Assembly (NCBI GenBank): GCA_946811185.2
Contig: OX328098.1
Span: 43,649,650-43,713,649 of the forward strand
From: Hippopus hippopus
Taxonomy: Eukaryota > Mollusca > Bivalvia > Cardiida > Cardiidae
Length of the DNA: 64,000 nucleotides
Reading direction: 5' to 3'
The notes under the pieces are model-generated. The model had not been told where the DNA came from. It searched no databases and worked only from the letters and a program-made list of their open reading frames with translations. How positions within the stretch are numbered: position 1 is the stretch's first letter; each line of letters starts with the position of its first letter. Shown here piece after piece: positions 44,201 through 50,444 of the stretch. The position numbers and the translations under genes were made by a program.

Positions 44201-44841
44201 CTGGGAAAGGGAGCCTAAAATGCTGGTTACCCGCATTTTCTCCTTTTCCCAAAATGTTTCTAACCTAGTGGAGACAAACCACGTCATTTTAGAAACATTT
44301 AATCTGTCGTCTGCAACTGCTTTCAAAATGGACAAGTCTTACTTTTTGACGTCTGTGACATTCATTATTCAATCTATATTTATTACAATACTGTCACACA
44401 CCTTTTCCAGCCCGCCCGGGTGGCTCAGTGGTGAGCGTGTCGGACTTATGACCTGGTGGTTGTGAGTTCGATACCCGGATGAGGCGAACCTTCTTTCCGG
44501 CGTATCTTCGCCTCTCACCTCTGCTGAAGCATATGAGAAAAGTAGTCGGTGGCTTTGGAAAGAAAGTTGTGTTAGTACTGGTGTGAGAAAGCCAGGAAAC
44601 ACATGTGCGTCACCGACCGCCATGATATGACCTCAGCTGTTAAAGTGGCGTTAAACCCCAATACAACCCACCAACCAACCACACACCTTTTCCAAAGGCA
44701 CGCTCATCATCATCATCTTCATTATTATTATCATTACTACTACTATTATTACGCTCGTATTTTTAAATTTTTTCATTGTTTCAGGTGACAAAAGTTGGAC
44801 CTTTAGAAATGAAGTCGACGTACGAGCGTATTGATGCATAG
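23459..44841 (+). CDS. Fatty-acid-binding protein (FABP/CRABP family), 4 exons
   Basis: Exons 23459-23537, 42891-43072, 43964-44074 and 44785-44841 join in phase (1,0,0) to 142 residues, against about 130-135 for the family. The four-exon layout (26, 60, 37 and 18 codons) matches the classic FABP gene plan. Seen: FVGCWREAEKSGFDEMADAVG at the N-terminus (the FxGxW...F signature), FKLGEPYD in the middle, and STYERIDA at the end. Family knowledge: a cytosolic ten-strand barrel that carries fatty acids or other lipids. Odd point: aligned without gaps to vertebrate FABP4 from memory, Arg106 is kept (R115), but the Arg of the C-terminal Arg-x-Tyr ligand motif is Ser135 (Tyr137 kept). Intron 1 is 19,353 bp, introns 2 and 3 under 1 kb. 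Confidence 0.88.
23584..24082. repeat. 499-bp tandem duplication, unit 1 (contains internal inverted repeat)
   Basis: Begins TTAAAACTGGTCAAGAACAA and ends GTATTTCACAGTGAGTGGAT ACGG; repeated almost exactly from 24083. Inside, GGAATAATATGCTGTAGTGA CTTTCCTGG is mirrored by CCAGGAAAGTTACTACAGCA, so the unit is itself a hairpin element. It starts 46 bp after FABP exon 1. Confidence 0.85.
24083..25258. repeat. 499-bp tandem duplication, unit 2, split by a 674-bp insertion
   Basis: Same sequence as unit 1, interrupted after GGTGTAGTAGCC and resuming at GTAGCCAGTAAGTTCG. Unit 1 shows the empty site GTAGTAGCCGGTAAC. Confidence 0.88.
24433..25106. mobile_element. 674-bp long-terminal-inverted-repeat DNA element
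   Basis: Ends TATGGTGGCATATTTCTGCC and its mirror extend as imperfect inverted repeats for nearly 90 bp, rich in GATAA/TTATC motifs (ACTATCGCGATAA). GTAGCC is duplicated on each side (24427-24432, 25107-25112); by including ambiguous terminal bases this can be read as an 8-bp TAGTAGCC. No transposase frame. Confidence 0.85.
25609..25830. repeat. Family B MITE, diverged
   Basis: TAACTCTTTCCTTACTGTAG start, TGGACTGTATAGATCAAGGT, CTGCACAAAACGTGCAGTCT core, TACATTGTCCACC. Confidence 0.75.
25840..26335. other. FABP intron 1 sequence, nothing recognised
   Basis: No shared repeat or credible frame. Confidence 0.5.
26340..27267. mobile_element. 0.9-kb TTAA-ended DNA element, copy 2
   Basis: Ends TTAACGACGTATATGACA / TGTAATATACGTCGTTAA in the form AATTGTAATATACGTCGTTAA. 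Colinear with copy 1 with scattered indels. Inner hairpin GTTGGAAAAGGAGAAAATCA / AATTTCTCCTTTTCCTAC. Confidence 0.85.
27275..27410. repeat. Family E MITE, right part
   Basis: TTCTGATTGGCTAAACCAGA TGGTTTAGCCAATCAG hairpin and TTGAGAATGGTTGGTGAATA TGGACC end. Abuts the TTAA element. Confidence 0.7.
27415..28005. other. FABP intron 1; (TAG)n patch, otherwise nothing recognised
   Basis: A short TAG/TAA-rich simple repeat near 27720-27765, and a possible lone family B half-core (GTGCAGTCTGATCTTACTCG) near 27625. Confidence 0.5.
28009..28219. repeat. Family A MITE
   Basis: TTTAACTCTCTACCATACAG start, AAATGCTGGTAACCAGCATTT within an AATAAGAAAATG / CATTTTCTTATT variant stem, ATCCTTTGATAAGAAGGTAA end. 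Confidence 0.85.
28438..28704. repeat. Family C MITE
   Basis: GAGTCATACTCTGTGGAAAC start, ACCCATGCCAGCCTGCGCAG hairpin, CCTTTTCCCAGAGCG end. Confidence 0.85.
28845..28930. repeat. Family B MITE core, degenerate
   Basis: ATCGGACAATATAGATCCAT, CAGACTGCATATTCTGTCCA, ATCTACACTGTTCGCAAAAG. Confidence 0.65.
28967..29182. repeat. Family A MITE
   Basis: TTAACTCTGTACTAGACGAC start, AATGCCAGTTGCCAGCATTT centre, TTGTGTGTAAAAGATTAA end. Confidence 0.85.
29260..29350. repeat. Family B fragment, degenerate
   Basis: CCGGACAGTTAATATCCTAG and GTACAGTCTGATCTTGACCT GCACAGACC keep part of the hairpin. Confidence 0.45.
29479..29708. repeat. Family A MITE
   Basis: TTAACCCTTTACCACACAAT start, perfect AAATGCTGGTAACCAGCATTT centre, GTGTGGTAAAGGGTTCA end. 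Confidence 0.9.
29709..29896. repeat. Family B MITE, reverse orientation
   Basis: ACTTTCAAGTCGAAGGTAAA start, TAGTGTAGACCAAGATCAGA, GCAGTCTGATCTTGATCTAC ACAGTCCGC, end GAGTCGTGCTTAGCAGCCTA AG. Lies directly after the family A copy. Confidence 0.8.
30066..30278. repeat. Family A MITE, centre partly deleted
   Basis: GGACAAAATTTTAGACTCAT, AAAAAAATGCTGGTTACTTT, CGGGATTGTATGGTTAAGAG TTA. Confidence 0.8.
30517..32032 (-). mobile_element. Tc1/mariner element, 1,516 bp, inactivated
   Basis: Inverted ends TACTGAACCAAAAAAGAAAC and its mirror run on through CTTCCCCTGTGTTTAAGTGCA (about 40 bp near-perfect). They are flanked by TA on both sides (30515-30516, 32033-32034) inside a family C copy. Length and structure fit Tc1-type elements. 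The transposase lies on the minus strand and is broken. Confidence 0.93.
30717..31724 (-). pseudogene. Tc1/mariner transposase, frameshifted
   Basis: Start ATG at 31724-31722 (MPRIPQNLRERAIGM). Order seen: a helix-turn-helix domain (AGMTMNAVAMNIGCSTHAIR); a frame break near 31578-31588 just after RFQATG; a middle part with RPRVTTRGQD, then LRARRPYVGCVL and the first catalytic Asp in LFSDESRF (about 31275); a second break with a short deletion near 31118-31122 after AHGFRT; then LNAQRYRDEI, second Asp in FQHDNATSHTA, and Glu in SPDLNPIEHLWD, ending GGHTRY. Family knowledge: this is a DDE transposase. By my count 35 residues separate the second Asp and the Glu, against 34 in Tc1. The breaks mean no intact enzyme. 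Confidence 0.92.
32249..32623. repeat. Family A MITE with tandemly duplicated left arm
   Basis: A segment starting GACCAGTATATACCTTGACA GGAGACT and running through TTAACCTTTATCACACAGGT to the A left arm occurs twice (32249 and 32361, about 112 bp apart). The second leads into a full A centre (AAATGCCGGTAATCAGCATT) and the end GTCGATCGGTAAAGAGTTC. Confidence 0.8.
32860..33060. repeat. Family B MITE, degenerate right side
   Basis: GTTAACCCTTTCGCCAGTAA start, ATCAGACAGTGTAGATCCAA, GATCAGACTGCACATTCTTA, then a decayed mirror with TACACTGTCCACTGTCCACA. Confidence 0.7.
33065..33735. other. FABP intron 1, nothing recognised
   Basis: Two small open frames (33065-33331 and 33328-33540) have no family motif, and the region shares nothing with the rest of the window. 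Confidence 0.45.
33740..33997. repeat. Family C MITE
   Basis: GAACCATTCTCTGTGAAATG start, ACCCAAGTCAACCTGCGCAA hairpin, TTTGCCAGAAGGTTGCAGAG diverged end. Confidence 0.82.
34088..34541. repeat. Family A MITE interrupted by a SINE
   Basis: Left piece (34088-34205) starts TTAACTCTTTACTAGAGAAA. Right piece (34430-34541) has GGGTCACTAAAACACGGCAT TGTGTAGTAAAGTGTTAA. The SINE fills the gap. Confidence 0.75.
34206..34400 (+). mobile_element. tRNA-derived SINE, nested in family A
   Basis: GTGAGGTAGAGCATCGGCCT (A-box like) and GGTCCAGAGTTCGATACCCG (B box) form the head. The tail is GTTGAATAAATATG. ATAAATGTG before and ATAAATATG after are a possible diverged target duplication. Confidence 0.7.
34738..34938. 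repeat. Family B MITE
   Basis: TTAACCCTTAGGCTGCCAAG start, perfect GATCAGACTGCACAGAACGT core, TTATTTAGCAGGATTAAG end. Confidence 0.9.
35100..35245. repeat. Family E MITE, left part
   Basis: GGGCCCGTATCACCAACCAT TCTTCAATAA start and TCTGATTGGCCAAAGATGCT TTAACCAATCA hairpin. Confidence 0.7.
35335..35615 (+). mobile_element. SINE-like element, copy 2
   Basis: Same body as 2536-2846: GTTCGATTTCCACGGCTGGC C, CGGTGCTATACACCGATTAC, AAGGGCATCGCCCATATAGG CAACCG, GGCAACGATGAATAAATTCA. The head is shortened. Confidence 0.75.
35785..36008. repeat. Family A MITE
   Basis: CAACCCTTTACCATACGATC start, diverged centre GTGCTGGTGAAGAACATTTT, TTGTGCTGTGGTAAAGAGTT AA end. Confidence 0.85.
36390..36480. repeat. 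Family B MITE core
   Basis: TTTGCGGCCAATGTAGATCA, CTGCACAAAATGTGCAGTCT, GATCTACACTGTCCGCA. Confidence 0.75.
36714..36895. repeat. Family A MITE, degenerate
   Basis: TACCCATTCTTTGAAAACGA start, CCTGGTAACTAGCATGTGTT centre, CTGCTCGTAGATAACGAG end. Confidence 0.6.
36950..38280. repeat. 28-bp minisatellite, about 47 units
   Basis: Tandem unit TCTACAAATTGTCATCTCAG + TGTCCCTG (28 bp) with point variation; the first ~17 copies are most uniform. A T-tract (about 38125-38152) interrupts it near the end. Since 28 is not a multiple of 3, successive units cycle through all three frames. It lies in FABP intron 1. Confidence 0.95.
38283..38680. other. FABP intron 1, nothing recognised
   Basis: AT-rich sequence with no open frame or shared repeat. 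Confidence 0.5.
38683..38765. repeat. Family B MITE core
   Basis: TTGCAGTCACTATATATCAA, GACTTCACAAAACGTGCAGT, TCTAAGCTGTCTGC. Confidence 0.65.
38932..38977. repeat. (CTTT)n microsatellite
   Basis: CTTTCTTTCTTTC with one CTGT segment. Confidence 0.95.
39170..39300. repeat. Family B MITE core, GGACGGC subtype
   Basis: GCGGATGGTATATATCAAAG, CAGACTGCACGTTCTGTGCG, TTTGTGCCGTCCGCGAAAGT. Confidence 0.75.
39523..39684. repeat. (CTGT)n/(CT)n/(CGCT)n microsatellite
   Basis: Mixed simple repeat including CTCGCTCGCTCGCTCGCT. It immediately precedes the LINE fragment. Confidence 0.95.
39687..40494 (+). pseudogene. LINE (non-LTR retrotransposon) 3' end, degenerate
   Basis: The first part reads SVQNEFCKRFLGV, like the region after the reverse transcriptase where such proteins have KFCKYLLGVN. 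The last frame, 40177-40494, is open for 105 codons to TGA: KFRCSGHRFGNETGRHRN, then IEDEIHVFFHCLKFE, the conserved Cys/His-containing C-terminus of mollusc LINE ORF2 proteins. Between them there are several stops and shifts. The reverse transcriptase and endonuclease are missing, so this is a 5'-truncated dead copy. The clade is not assigned. Confidence 0.75.
40500..40960. other. FABP intron 1, nothing recognised
   Basis: No shared repeat; GAATGAATAAAGCGG at about 40623 may be the end of the LINE transcript region. Confidence 0.4.
40961..41234. repeat. (CT)n tracts in a 116-bp tandem duplication
   Basis: Three CT runs (40961-41000, 41071-41116, 41187-41233) are separated by two near-identical 70-bp spacers, TTGTCTCCATGTATAATTAA ... 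GATGAATTAATAAATGAACT. The duplicated unit is spacer plus CT tract. Confidence 0.9.
41514..41732. repeat. Family B MITE, GGACGGC subtype
   Basis: TTAACCCTTCAGCTTCATTG start, GAGGATGGCATAGATCAAGA, right arm AGCCGTCGAAAGCGGTCGAG to GGCGCCGAGTGTTAA. The core carries a small insertion. Confidence 0.82.
41740..42432. other. FABP intron 1, nothing recognised
   Basis: No recognisable frame or repeat. Confidence 0.5.
42438..42652. repeat. Family B MITE, reverse orientation
   Basis: TTAAGCCTTATCCTGCTAAA start, GACAGTGTAGATCCAAGATC, CTGCACGTTCTGTGCAGTCT core, end GTCGCGCTTAGCAGCTTAAG GGTT. It lies 240 bp upstream of FABP exon 2. Confidence 0.88.
42891..43072 (+). CDS. FABP exon 2
   Basis: The acceptor is CTCATTTTATTTCAG (ends 42890) and the donor TTAAAA|GTGAGC. 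Encodes residues 28-87, with EFFKNARTEI, TGDDQWVIDVG and FCFKLGEPYD, the central barrel strands. Confidence 0.88.
43156..43184. repeat. (CTGT)n microsatellite
   Basis: Short CTGTCTGTCTGTCTGT run in FABP intron 2. Confidence 0.85.
43286..43392. repeat. Family C MITE, right half abutting family D
   Basis: GACCCAGGTCAGCCTGCGCA GTCC hairpin and GATGCATTAAATCCCCTTTT CACAGAGCAAGACT end, in FABP intron 2. The left half is absent. Confidence 0.75.
43396..43660. repeat. Family D MITE
   Basis: TTGGCTTGCAACACGCGAAA / CGCGTGTTGCAGGCCAA ends; both lobes intact (AACAGCCTGCGCAGTCCACG and GATTAGCCTGCGCGGACTGC). In FABP intron 2. Confidence 0.92.
43964..44074 (+). CDS. FABP exon 3
   Basis: The acceptor is GTATCGTTACAG (ends 43963) and the donor ATTGTG|GTAAGT. 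Encodes residues 88-124, including NIERCIEGGKMIV, where R115 occupies the place of FABP4 Arg106. Confidence 0.85.
44100..44356. repeat. Family A MITE
   Basis: ACAAAATTTTAGACTGGACC, AAATGCTGGTTACCCGCATTT, GACAAGTCTTACTTTTTGAC GTCTG. In FABP intron 3. Both outer arms are of the same (GTCTGCAAATGCTTT) type, unlike most copies. Confidence 0.8.
44410..44679 (+). mobile_element. tRNA-derived SINE with 15-bp target duplication
   Basis: The head CCGGGTGGCTCAGTGGTGAG and GTGAGTTCGATACCCGG is tRNA-like. The 3' module has CCGCCATGATATGACC and GTGGCGTTAAACCCC. The duplication CACACACCTTTTCCA occurs at 44395-44409 and 44680-44694. In FABP intron 3. Confidence 0.9.
44785..44841 (+). CDS. FABP exon 4
   Basis: The acceptor is TTTTTTCATTGTTTCAG (ends 44784) and the stop TAG is at 44839. 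Encodes the last 18 residues, VTKVGPLEMKSTYERIDA. The usual R-x-Y is S-T-Y here. Confidence 0.88.
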   Translation: MTKVGPLEMKSTYERIDA

Positions 44842-45327
44842 CCCCCATCTCTCTGATGTTATCCTAGAAAGTATTAGCCAACGGCTAAACTTAAACAAAC
44901 ATTGACCATATGACTTCTTTTTTAACTCTTTCAGCGGCAAATATATGTCTAAACTCGACTACTTCCTACGGCTAAAAATACAAACCACCGACACTCCAAT
45001 AGACTTTTATTTCACAGTTTTGTCTGAGCAAGAGGATTGTATAGATCTAAGATCAAACTGCACGGTCTGTGCAGTCTGATCTTGATCTATGCCGTCCGCA
45101 AAAGCTTTTATTTTCGACTTTTAATATGGCGCTGAAAGAGTTTGGAGAAGTGATCAGCTTAAATCACGTGGTACAAATTTCAGCATCGTTGTCTTTCGGC
45201 TTTGCTTTGGCGAGTTTGATTGGTTCGTCAGCATCGTTACTCGAGTACCTTCATCTGTACTTCTACGTATTCGCACTCAGGCAGACTGGCCGTAGGTTTT
45301 AAACAAACTATCTTAATTTCAAATAAA
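44842..45327 (+). other. Probable FABP 3' UTR with AATAAA at 45322-45327
   Basis: The first AATAAA after the FABP stop is TTTCAAATAAACATG. If it is used, the 3' UTR is about 0.5 kb and contains the whole family B hairpin at 44923-45141. Inference only. Confidence 0.4.
44923..45141. repeat. Family B MITE in probable FABP 3' UTR
   Basis: TTAACTCTTTCAGCGGCAAA start, GGATTGTATAGATCTAAGAT, CTGCACGGTCTGTGCAGTCT core, CTATGCCGTCCGCAAAAGCT, end ATATGGCGCTGAAAGAGTT. Confidence 0.88.
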
Positions 45328-45329
45328 CA

Positions 45330-45800
45330 TGAACTCTCTGAACATACTGTGACAATTTCAATGGACAACGGGAAAGCAGTCAGATGTGTGATTTTACAGA
45401 CTGGAAATAACTTTTCAGCCAAGGCCCAACTTGCACATGTGATGACAAGAGCTGAAACAGAGCATAATGTTGAAGGGCGAGTTTTTTTTTTAGAGATGAT
45501 CAGTTTTACGCTTTAAAGATGTCTATTTAGAATTTTATAGTCAATCTGAACTTCAAAAATGTTTTATCTCTTAATTTAGAAAGGCAATCGCTTGCAAACC
45601 AACAATATATAAGAAAGAAAAAGTGTAAGAAAAAACTTTTTCGTGGTATTCCCCTAATAGGATACTGACCTATGAACATGCTTCTAGATTTCGCAGATTT
45701 TGCAACGATTTGTGAGAATGTCATATTATCAGTAACACGTGTTGTATATGTGGGATCGTGTCTAAATAGCTTCAATGGTATCATATCTGAGACCATAAAA
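45330..45800. other. Intergenic, nothing recognised
   Basis: Small overlapping frames only; no motif or shared repeat. Confidence 0.45.
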
Positions 45801-45806
45801 ATACAA

Positions 45807-46061
45807 ATGTGAAAAAGGGGCCTTAATGCCTATGCATAAAATATCGACCCAGGTTAGCCTGTGCAGTCCGCGCAGGCTGACCAGGGCCGAAACTTTTCGC
45901 TTTTGATAAATTTTCTATATGTCAAGGACAAGTGTACCTCATGATTCAGTCGACTCTTAGACAAAATGGATTTTATAAATCCCCAATTATATGATGATTT
46001 GCTTGGAATCATGGATCATGGAAATGCATTAAGCCCCCTTTTGCCAGAGCATGGCTCATTT
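45807..46061. repeat. Family C MITE
   Basis: TGTGAAAAAGGGGCCTTAAT start, ACCCAGGTTAGCCTGTGCAG hairpin, TTGCCAGAGCATGGCTC end. Confidence 0.88.
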
Positions 46062-46064
46062 ATG

Positions 46065-46580
46065 TGGATTAAAACGCCGAGGTTGCACATTTGTTTTTTA
46101 CTGAACGTAACCGCGAAGTTTCTTTAAGCTCGCTGAGAAAAATCTATTCTAAAATATTTATCAATTTGTTGCAAAAAAAAAAATATGTTCACGACCAAAA
46201 AAAATTTAAAAAGAACCCTTTAAACGGATAGACACCATATAAATAAATTTGTTGTTGACTATCATTTAATATATCAATGTCAATTCTTCTTACTTTTCTA
46301 TGTTTTACGAGAATTTTTTAAAGTCATTCGCCGCCGCGAATTTTACATCAGGAAGTCGAGAGTTATGGAGTGGGTAACGATAGCAAGTAAATGTCATCGT
46401 CCTACTTTTTATCGCGGAAGCACATTTTGATATCGATGATGCGTCCTATATTTCCGGTAAAACACAGTACTAATGGCAGTTGATTTTCTTGGCGTATAGA
46501 AAGAGAAAAAAAAAAAACTTTCTTCTCTATTCCCAAAGGGGAATTAGAGGTAACATAAATTACAAGATCAGTCACATTAT
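46065..46580. other. Intergenic, nothing recognised
   Basis: Several A-tracts, no open frame, no shared repeat. Confidence 0.5.
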
Positions 46581-46585
46581 TTTAC

Positions 46586-46806
46586 TGTAACTCTTTACAA
46601 GACGAAAAAAAATTAGACTTGATCAAATTGAAATACGACAACATAAATGTCTTGGATAATGGAATTTCTCATGAGAAAGAAAGTAAACAATGTGGGAAAT
46701 GCTGATGACCAGCATTTTTATTTTTTTTCCTTTTCCCACAATGTTTCCAAAAGCTTTATTTTTTCTTCAGATTTGTAAGAGCACGTGATTGTTTGATAAA
46801 GGTTAA
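46586..46806. repeat. Family A MITE
   Basis: TAACTCTTTACAAGACGAAA start, GAAATGCTGATGACCAGCAT centre, TGATTGTTTGATAAAGGTTA A end. Confidence 0.83.
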
Positions 46807-46862
46807 AGCGAAGAAAGCTGTCACGATTCTTTATGTAAAGACGCATTTAGATGATATATTTA

Positions 46863-47100
46863 TGGGCCATGCTCTGTGAAAAGGGAAATTAATGCATCTG
46901 CAAAAGATATCGACCAAGGTCAGCCTGAGTAGTCCTGCTTCGAAACTTTATTCTATTGGTCACTTTTCGGTATGTCAAAGAACCAGTCTAACTTATTATT
47001 CACTCGTTTGTTAGATAAAATGGATTTTATGGACACATAAATCTGTGATGTATTGCTTGATACAATGTATTACTGAGATGCATTCAACCCTCTTTTTATA
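46863..47100. repeat. Family C MITE, hairpin truncated
   Basis: GGGCCATGCTCTGTGAAAAG start, GACCAAGGTCAGCCTGAGTA GTCC without the returning arm, GATGCATTCAACCCTC near the end. Confidence 0.78.
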
Positions 47101-47261
47101 TACATAAGAAGCATACGGTATATTGTGGTCTTACGATGCCTTTTATACTTCTTATTGTCTCGAGGTTTTCGTCAGAGGGTGGTTTTTGATTTATTTGTAT
47201 GATGCTTAATGCCTTCTGCATTGTATTTTCATATTTAAATTAGGTTGAAGAGTGAACCTAT

Positions 47262-47496
47262 CCCTACTTTTCTGGGGTTTCTTTTACCGGTGCTTCGCAC
47301 AATATTCTTCCAAAGCCACTGACTTCTTTTCTCATACTTATCGTCGAAACAATAGACAGCAGTGAGAAAGGACTGAATCCTTTCGCATTGACTATCGTCA
47401 ATCCTCGGAAAGAAATTGGCCGATATAGGGATCTGAAGCCGCTTGTCCCTGATTTCAAGTCCTGTACCCTACCGACTTAGCAACCGCGCTCGGCCA
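47262..47496 (-). mobile_element. tRNA-derived SINE, minus strand
   Basis: Reads in reverse: head GCCGAGCGCGGTTGCTAAGT CGG (A box) with GACTTGAAATCAGGGACAAG, and the body matches the 18493 copy (AATTTCTTTCCGAGGATTGA). The 3' module is truncated. Confidence 0.75.
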
Positions 47497-47556
47497 GACA
47501 ATTTTGAAAACATACTGGCAACATTTCAGTCATCATCGTGTTTTACAGTCTGACCC

Positions 47557-47831
47557 TTAACTCTTTGACAAACGACAATATTTTGGACTTTTCTAAATTC
47601 AAAGGAATTACAGACGACAATTTAAATGTGGCCTAAATGGAGGAAAGTAGTTTTGAAAGGGTAGAAAACATTGTGGAAAAAGGAGAAAATGCTGGTTACT
47701 AGCATTTTCTCGATTTCCCACAATGTTTACTTCCATATCAGTCTTCCAATTTGTAACAATTTTGAATTAGTCGTCTGCAGATGCTCTCAAATTGGCAGGG
47801 TCAAAATAGTTTTGTCTGGAAAAGGGCTTAG
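47557..47831. repeat. Family A MITE
   Basis: TTAACTCTTTGACAAACGAC start, AAATGCTGGTTACTAGCATTT centre, TTTGTCTGGAAAAGGGCTTA end. Confidence 0.88.
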
Positions 47832-47847
47832 GCCTACTCTTTAATAT

Positions 47848-48111
47848 AAGCCATGCTCTGACAAAAGGGGGCCTAATGCATGTCCGTGATGCATGATACC
47901 AAGCAAGCGATCACATACTTATGGAACCATAGTAGACACATTCTTTAATAACCGACTTAATCATGAGTTAGACTGGGCCCTGGACATACAAAAAATTGAC
48001 CAATAGCGAAAAGTTTCAGTCCAGGTCAGCCTGAGCGGACTGCGCAGGCTGACCTGGGTCGATACTTTTCGCAGATGCATTAAGCCTCCTTTACACAGAG
48101 CATGGCTTAAT
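47848..48111. repeat. Family C MITE
   Basis: TAAGCCATGCTCTGACAAAA / CACAGAGCATGGCTTA ends, CAGGTCAGCCTGAGCGGACT hairpin. Confidence 0.9.
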
Positions 48112-48114
48112 TAT

Positions 48115-48690
48115 ATAAGTAATTATTATGTTGTTGCTTATCGATGTTCGATGTTGTTTAAAAAGAATCATTATTATTATCTTCATTATTTCAATCATGT
48201 TGTTGTATTTAATACTACCATAGGAAAAACAAAACAAGCTCTACATTATGTGAAGGAACACATTAAACTATTCGTTGTTAAACTGTGTGCTCTGTCTATC
48301 TTTTGTAATGGTATTTTTTAAGTCGGACACAAAGAAACACGAGAAATAGAACTTTTTATCACATAACTAACGTTACCCTTATTTTCAGTGTAATACAGCC
48401 ATTACGAATTTTCTTACCTTACACACGTTTAAGATAAGCAAATAGTGCCGTATTTTGTCAAAACTCTGTTATCACACTCTTCACTTCTAAAACATTGCTG
48501 ATCCAGTTTCTAATTAACTGGCAAAATTGACGATCGTGACAAAACTGCAAATTTTATCATATCTAGATTCAAAACAATATATACAAGTTTCTAGAAACTA
48601 TTTTTTGTTCCGTAGGATACACACTTGTCAAAGAAGCAGGAAAGATTCATGTAAACGTCAATACACGTGTAAGCTTATGTTTTAACGCTC
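48115..48690. other. Intergenic, nothing recognised
   Basis: AT-rich, frames closed, no shared repeat. Confidence 0.5.
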
Positions 48691-48698
48691 CATGAACT

Positions 48699-48989
48699 AT
48701 AATTCTTGAGATACGGTTACGTGATAAAAGGTTTCCGACATCCGTTGGCTTTCGAGATAATTTCTTTGTTAAACTCGTCGTGAAAAACTTTCACTGGACT
48801 CGCTGGGGAGGCCCGCTAAAAATAACATATTCTGAATACTCTTATTATAGCCAGTACGTCCGAAAGAGTTGTCTTTCGTTCAGCATTCTTACCAGTGATG
48901 CCATTGATTTGTGTTTACGCGTGGCCCCGGTACTAATTCTTAGCCCATCTTTAACGTGGAGAGTTCCACAAATGGAAATAAAAAAGTAG
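48699..48989 (+). pseudogene. Exon-like fragment resembling a receptor ligand-binding (ANF receptor-type) domain
   Basis: One frame is open from 48696 to the TAG at 48987-48989. It reads IRLRDKRFPTSVGFRDNFFV, then KNFHWTRWGG, YSEYSYYSQYV, then FSILTSDAIDLCLRVA. From memory this resembles extracellular domains of receptor guanylyl cyclases and natriuretic-peptide receptors, which have LRD..FPT..R and a HF(N/H)WTR motif followed by a YSD-like strand. TATAATTCTTGAG could be an acceptor (exon from 48711) and CCCCG|GTACTA a donor (48930). Middle residues expected in the family appear missing, so a decayed exon is as likely as a real one. Confidence 0.28.
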
Positions 48990-48994
48990 ATCTA

Positions 48995-49550
48995 TCATTT
49001 GATTAAAACATTGAAATCATTACAGTAAAAGAAATGCGACCAAGATGGGTTTGAAGAAATATTACGGCAGCCAATCATAAATGCATGGCAAAACTTTATA
49101 CTAGTATCCTAAAAATTTTAAATACTTTCTATGATCATTTATTTGAAGTGTCAAAGGAGACCAAATGAAAAAATAGTCTAAAATGAGGCACAATACATGA
49201 AATGGGTCACTCTGTAAAAGTATGGAAAACAGAAATAAAGAAAATGCGAGGACAGAAGCATTAAGAGGAAAAATTCAACAAAGGGAAATAACTCTGCCAA
49301 AAATGGCTGAATGAAAAAATGTCCAAATTATGCTCTACAGCACAGTCATGTAAATCATTGTGAAAGCTTGGCATAAGCAATTTAGGAGGAGTTTGCAAGC
49401 ACTGAAGCATTTCAGATGTAAACTTAAATAAAGGGTAATGGCTGATATGCGCCTACACAGTACATTTCTTCGCTAGAATTTCACTGCTTTACCGTTCATA
49501 AAATTGTAAGGTCCCACTTAAAGAAAAACAAGAGGACCATGATGGTCCTA
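48995..49550. other. Intergenic, nothing recognised
   Basis: Unique-looking AT-rich DNA with no shared repeat. Confidence 0.45.
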
Positions 49551-50444
49551 TATCGCTCACCTGAGTACTAAGCAGTAAAATTCTACAATGAAGATAAATA
49601 CCAAATATCGAGGTTCAAGGCAAAATGATAATGAAACAAGAGCGGCAGATTGTCGCAAGATATGCCAGTCCCACAGCCAGTTGTCAAGGAGGTATAATAA
49701 TCGCAAAGGGCAGGTAATGCAACAAACTTGTTTAGCAAGTCTCAAGTCAATTTGACTTGAGACTTCAAAGTTTTGTTCCCGACAAGCAAGAAATACTGTA
49801 AAAATGAATATCAAAGTGGAATTACTCAAAATCCACGCTAGGTAGAGTTATTGTTCTTGCGCACTGTACTCAGTAATATTGCAACAAACATGCATACCAA
49901 GTTTGAAGTCGTTCTGACTTGAAATGATAAAGTTCTATTCCGGACAAGCACTTAATGCTGTAAAAATGACGATCAAAGGGAAATAACTCAAAGACAGCAC
50001 GAGGTAGAGTTACAATTCTTGTGCACTGCACTTCCAAATATTGCAACAAATAAGCATACCATATTTCAAGTCATTCCTACTTAAGATGACAAAGTTTTGC
50101 TCCGGACAAGCAAGAAATGCTATAAAAATGAAGGTCAAAGGGGGAATAACTCAAAATTTGTGCTAGGAAGAATTATGGTTCTTGTGCACTGCACTCCGTA
50201 ACTTTTCAACAATCATGCATACCAAATTTGAAGATGTTCAGGCTAGAGATGACAAAGTTATATTCCGGACATTGAAAATGCTGTAGAAATGACGATCAAA
50301 GGGAAATAACTCATAGACAGTACGAGGTAGAGTTATGGTTCTTTCACATTGCACTCCATATTATTGCAACAAACACAAATGCCAAGTTTCAAGTCAATCG
50401 GACTGGAGATGACAAAGTTATGCTCCGGACAAAGAACTATTCTA

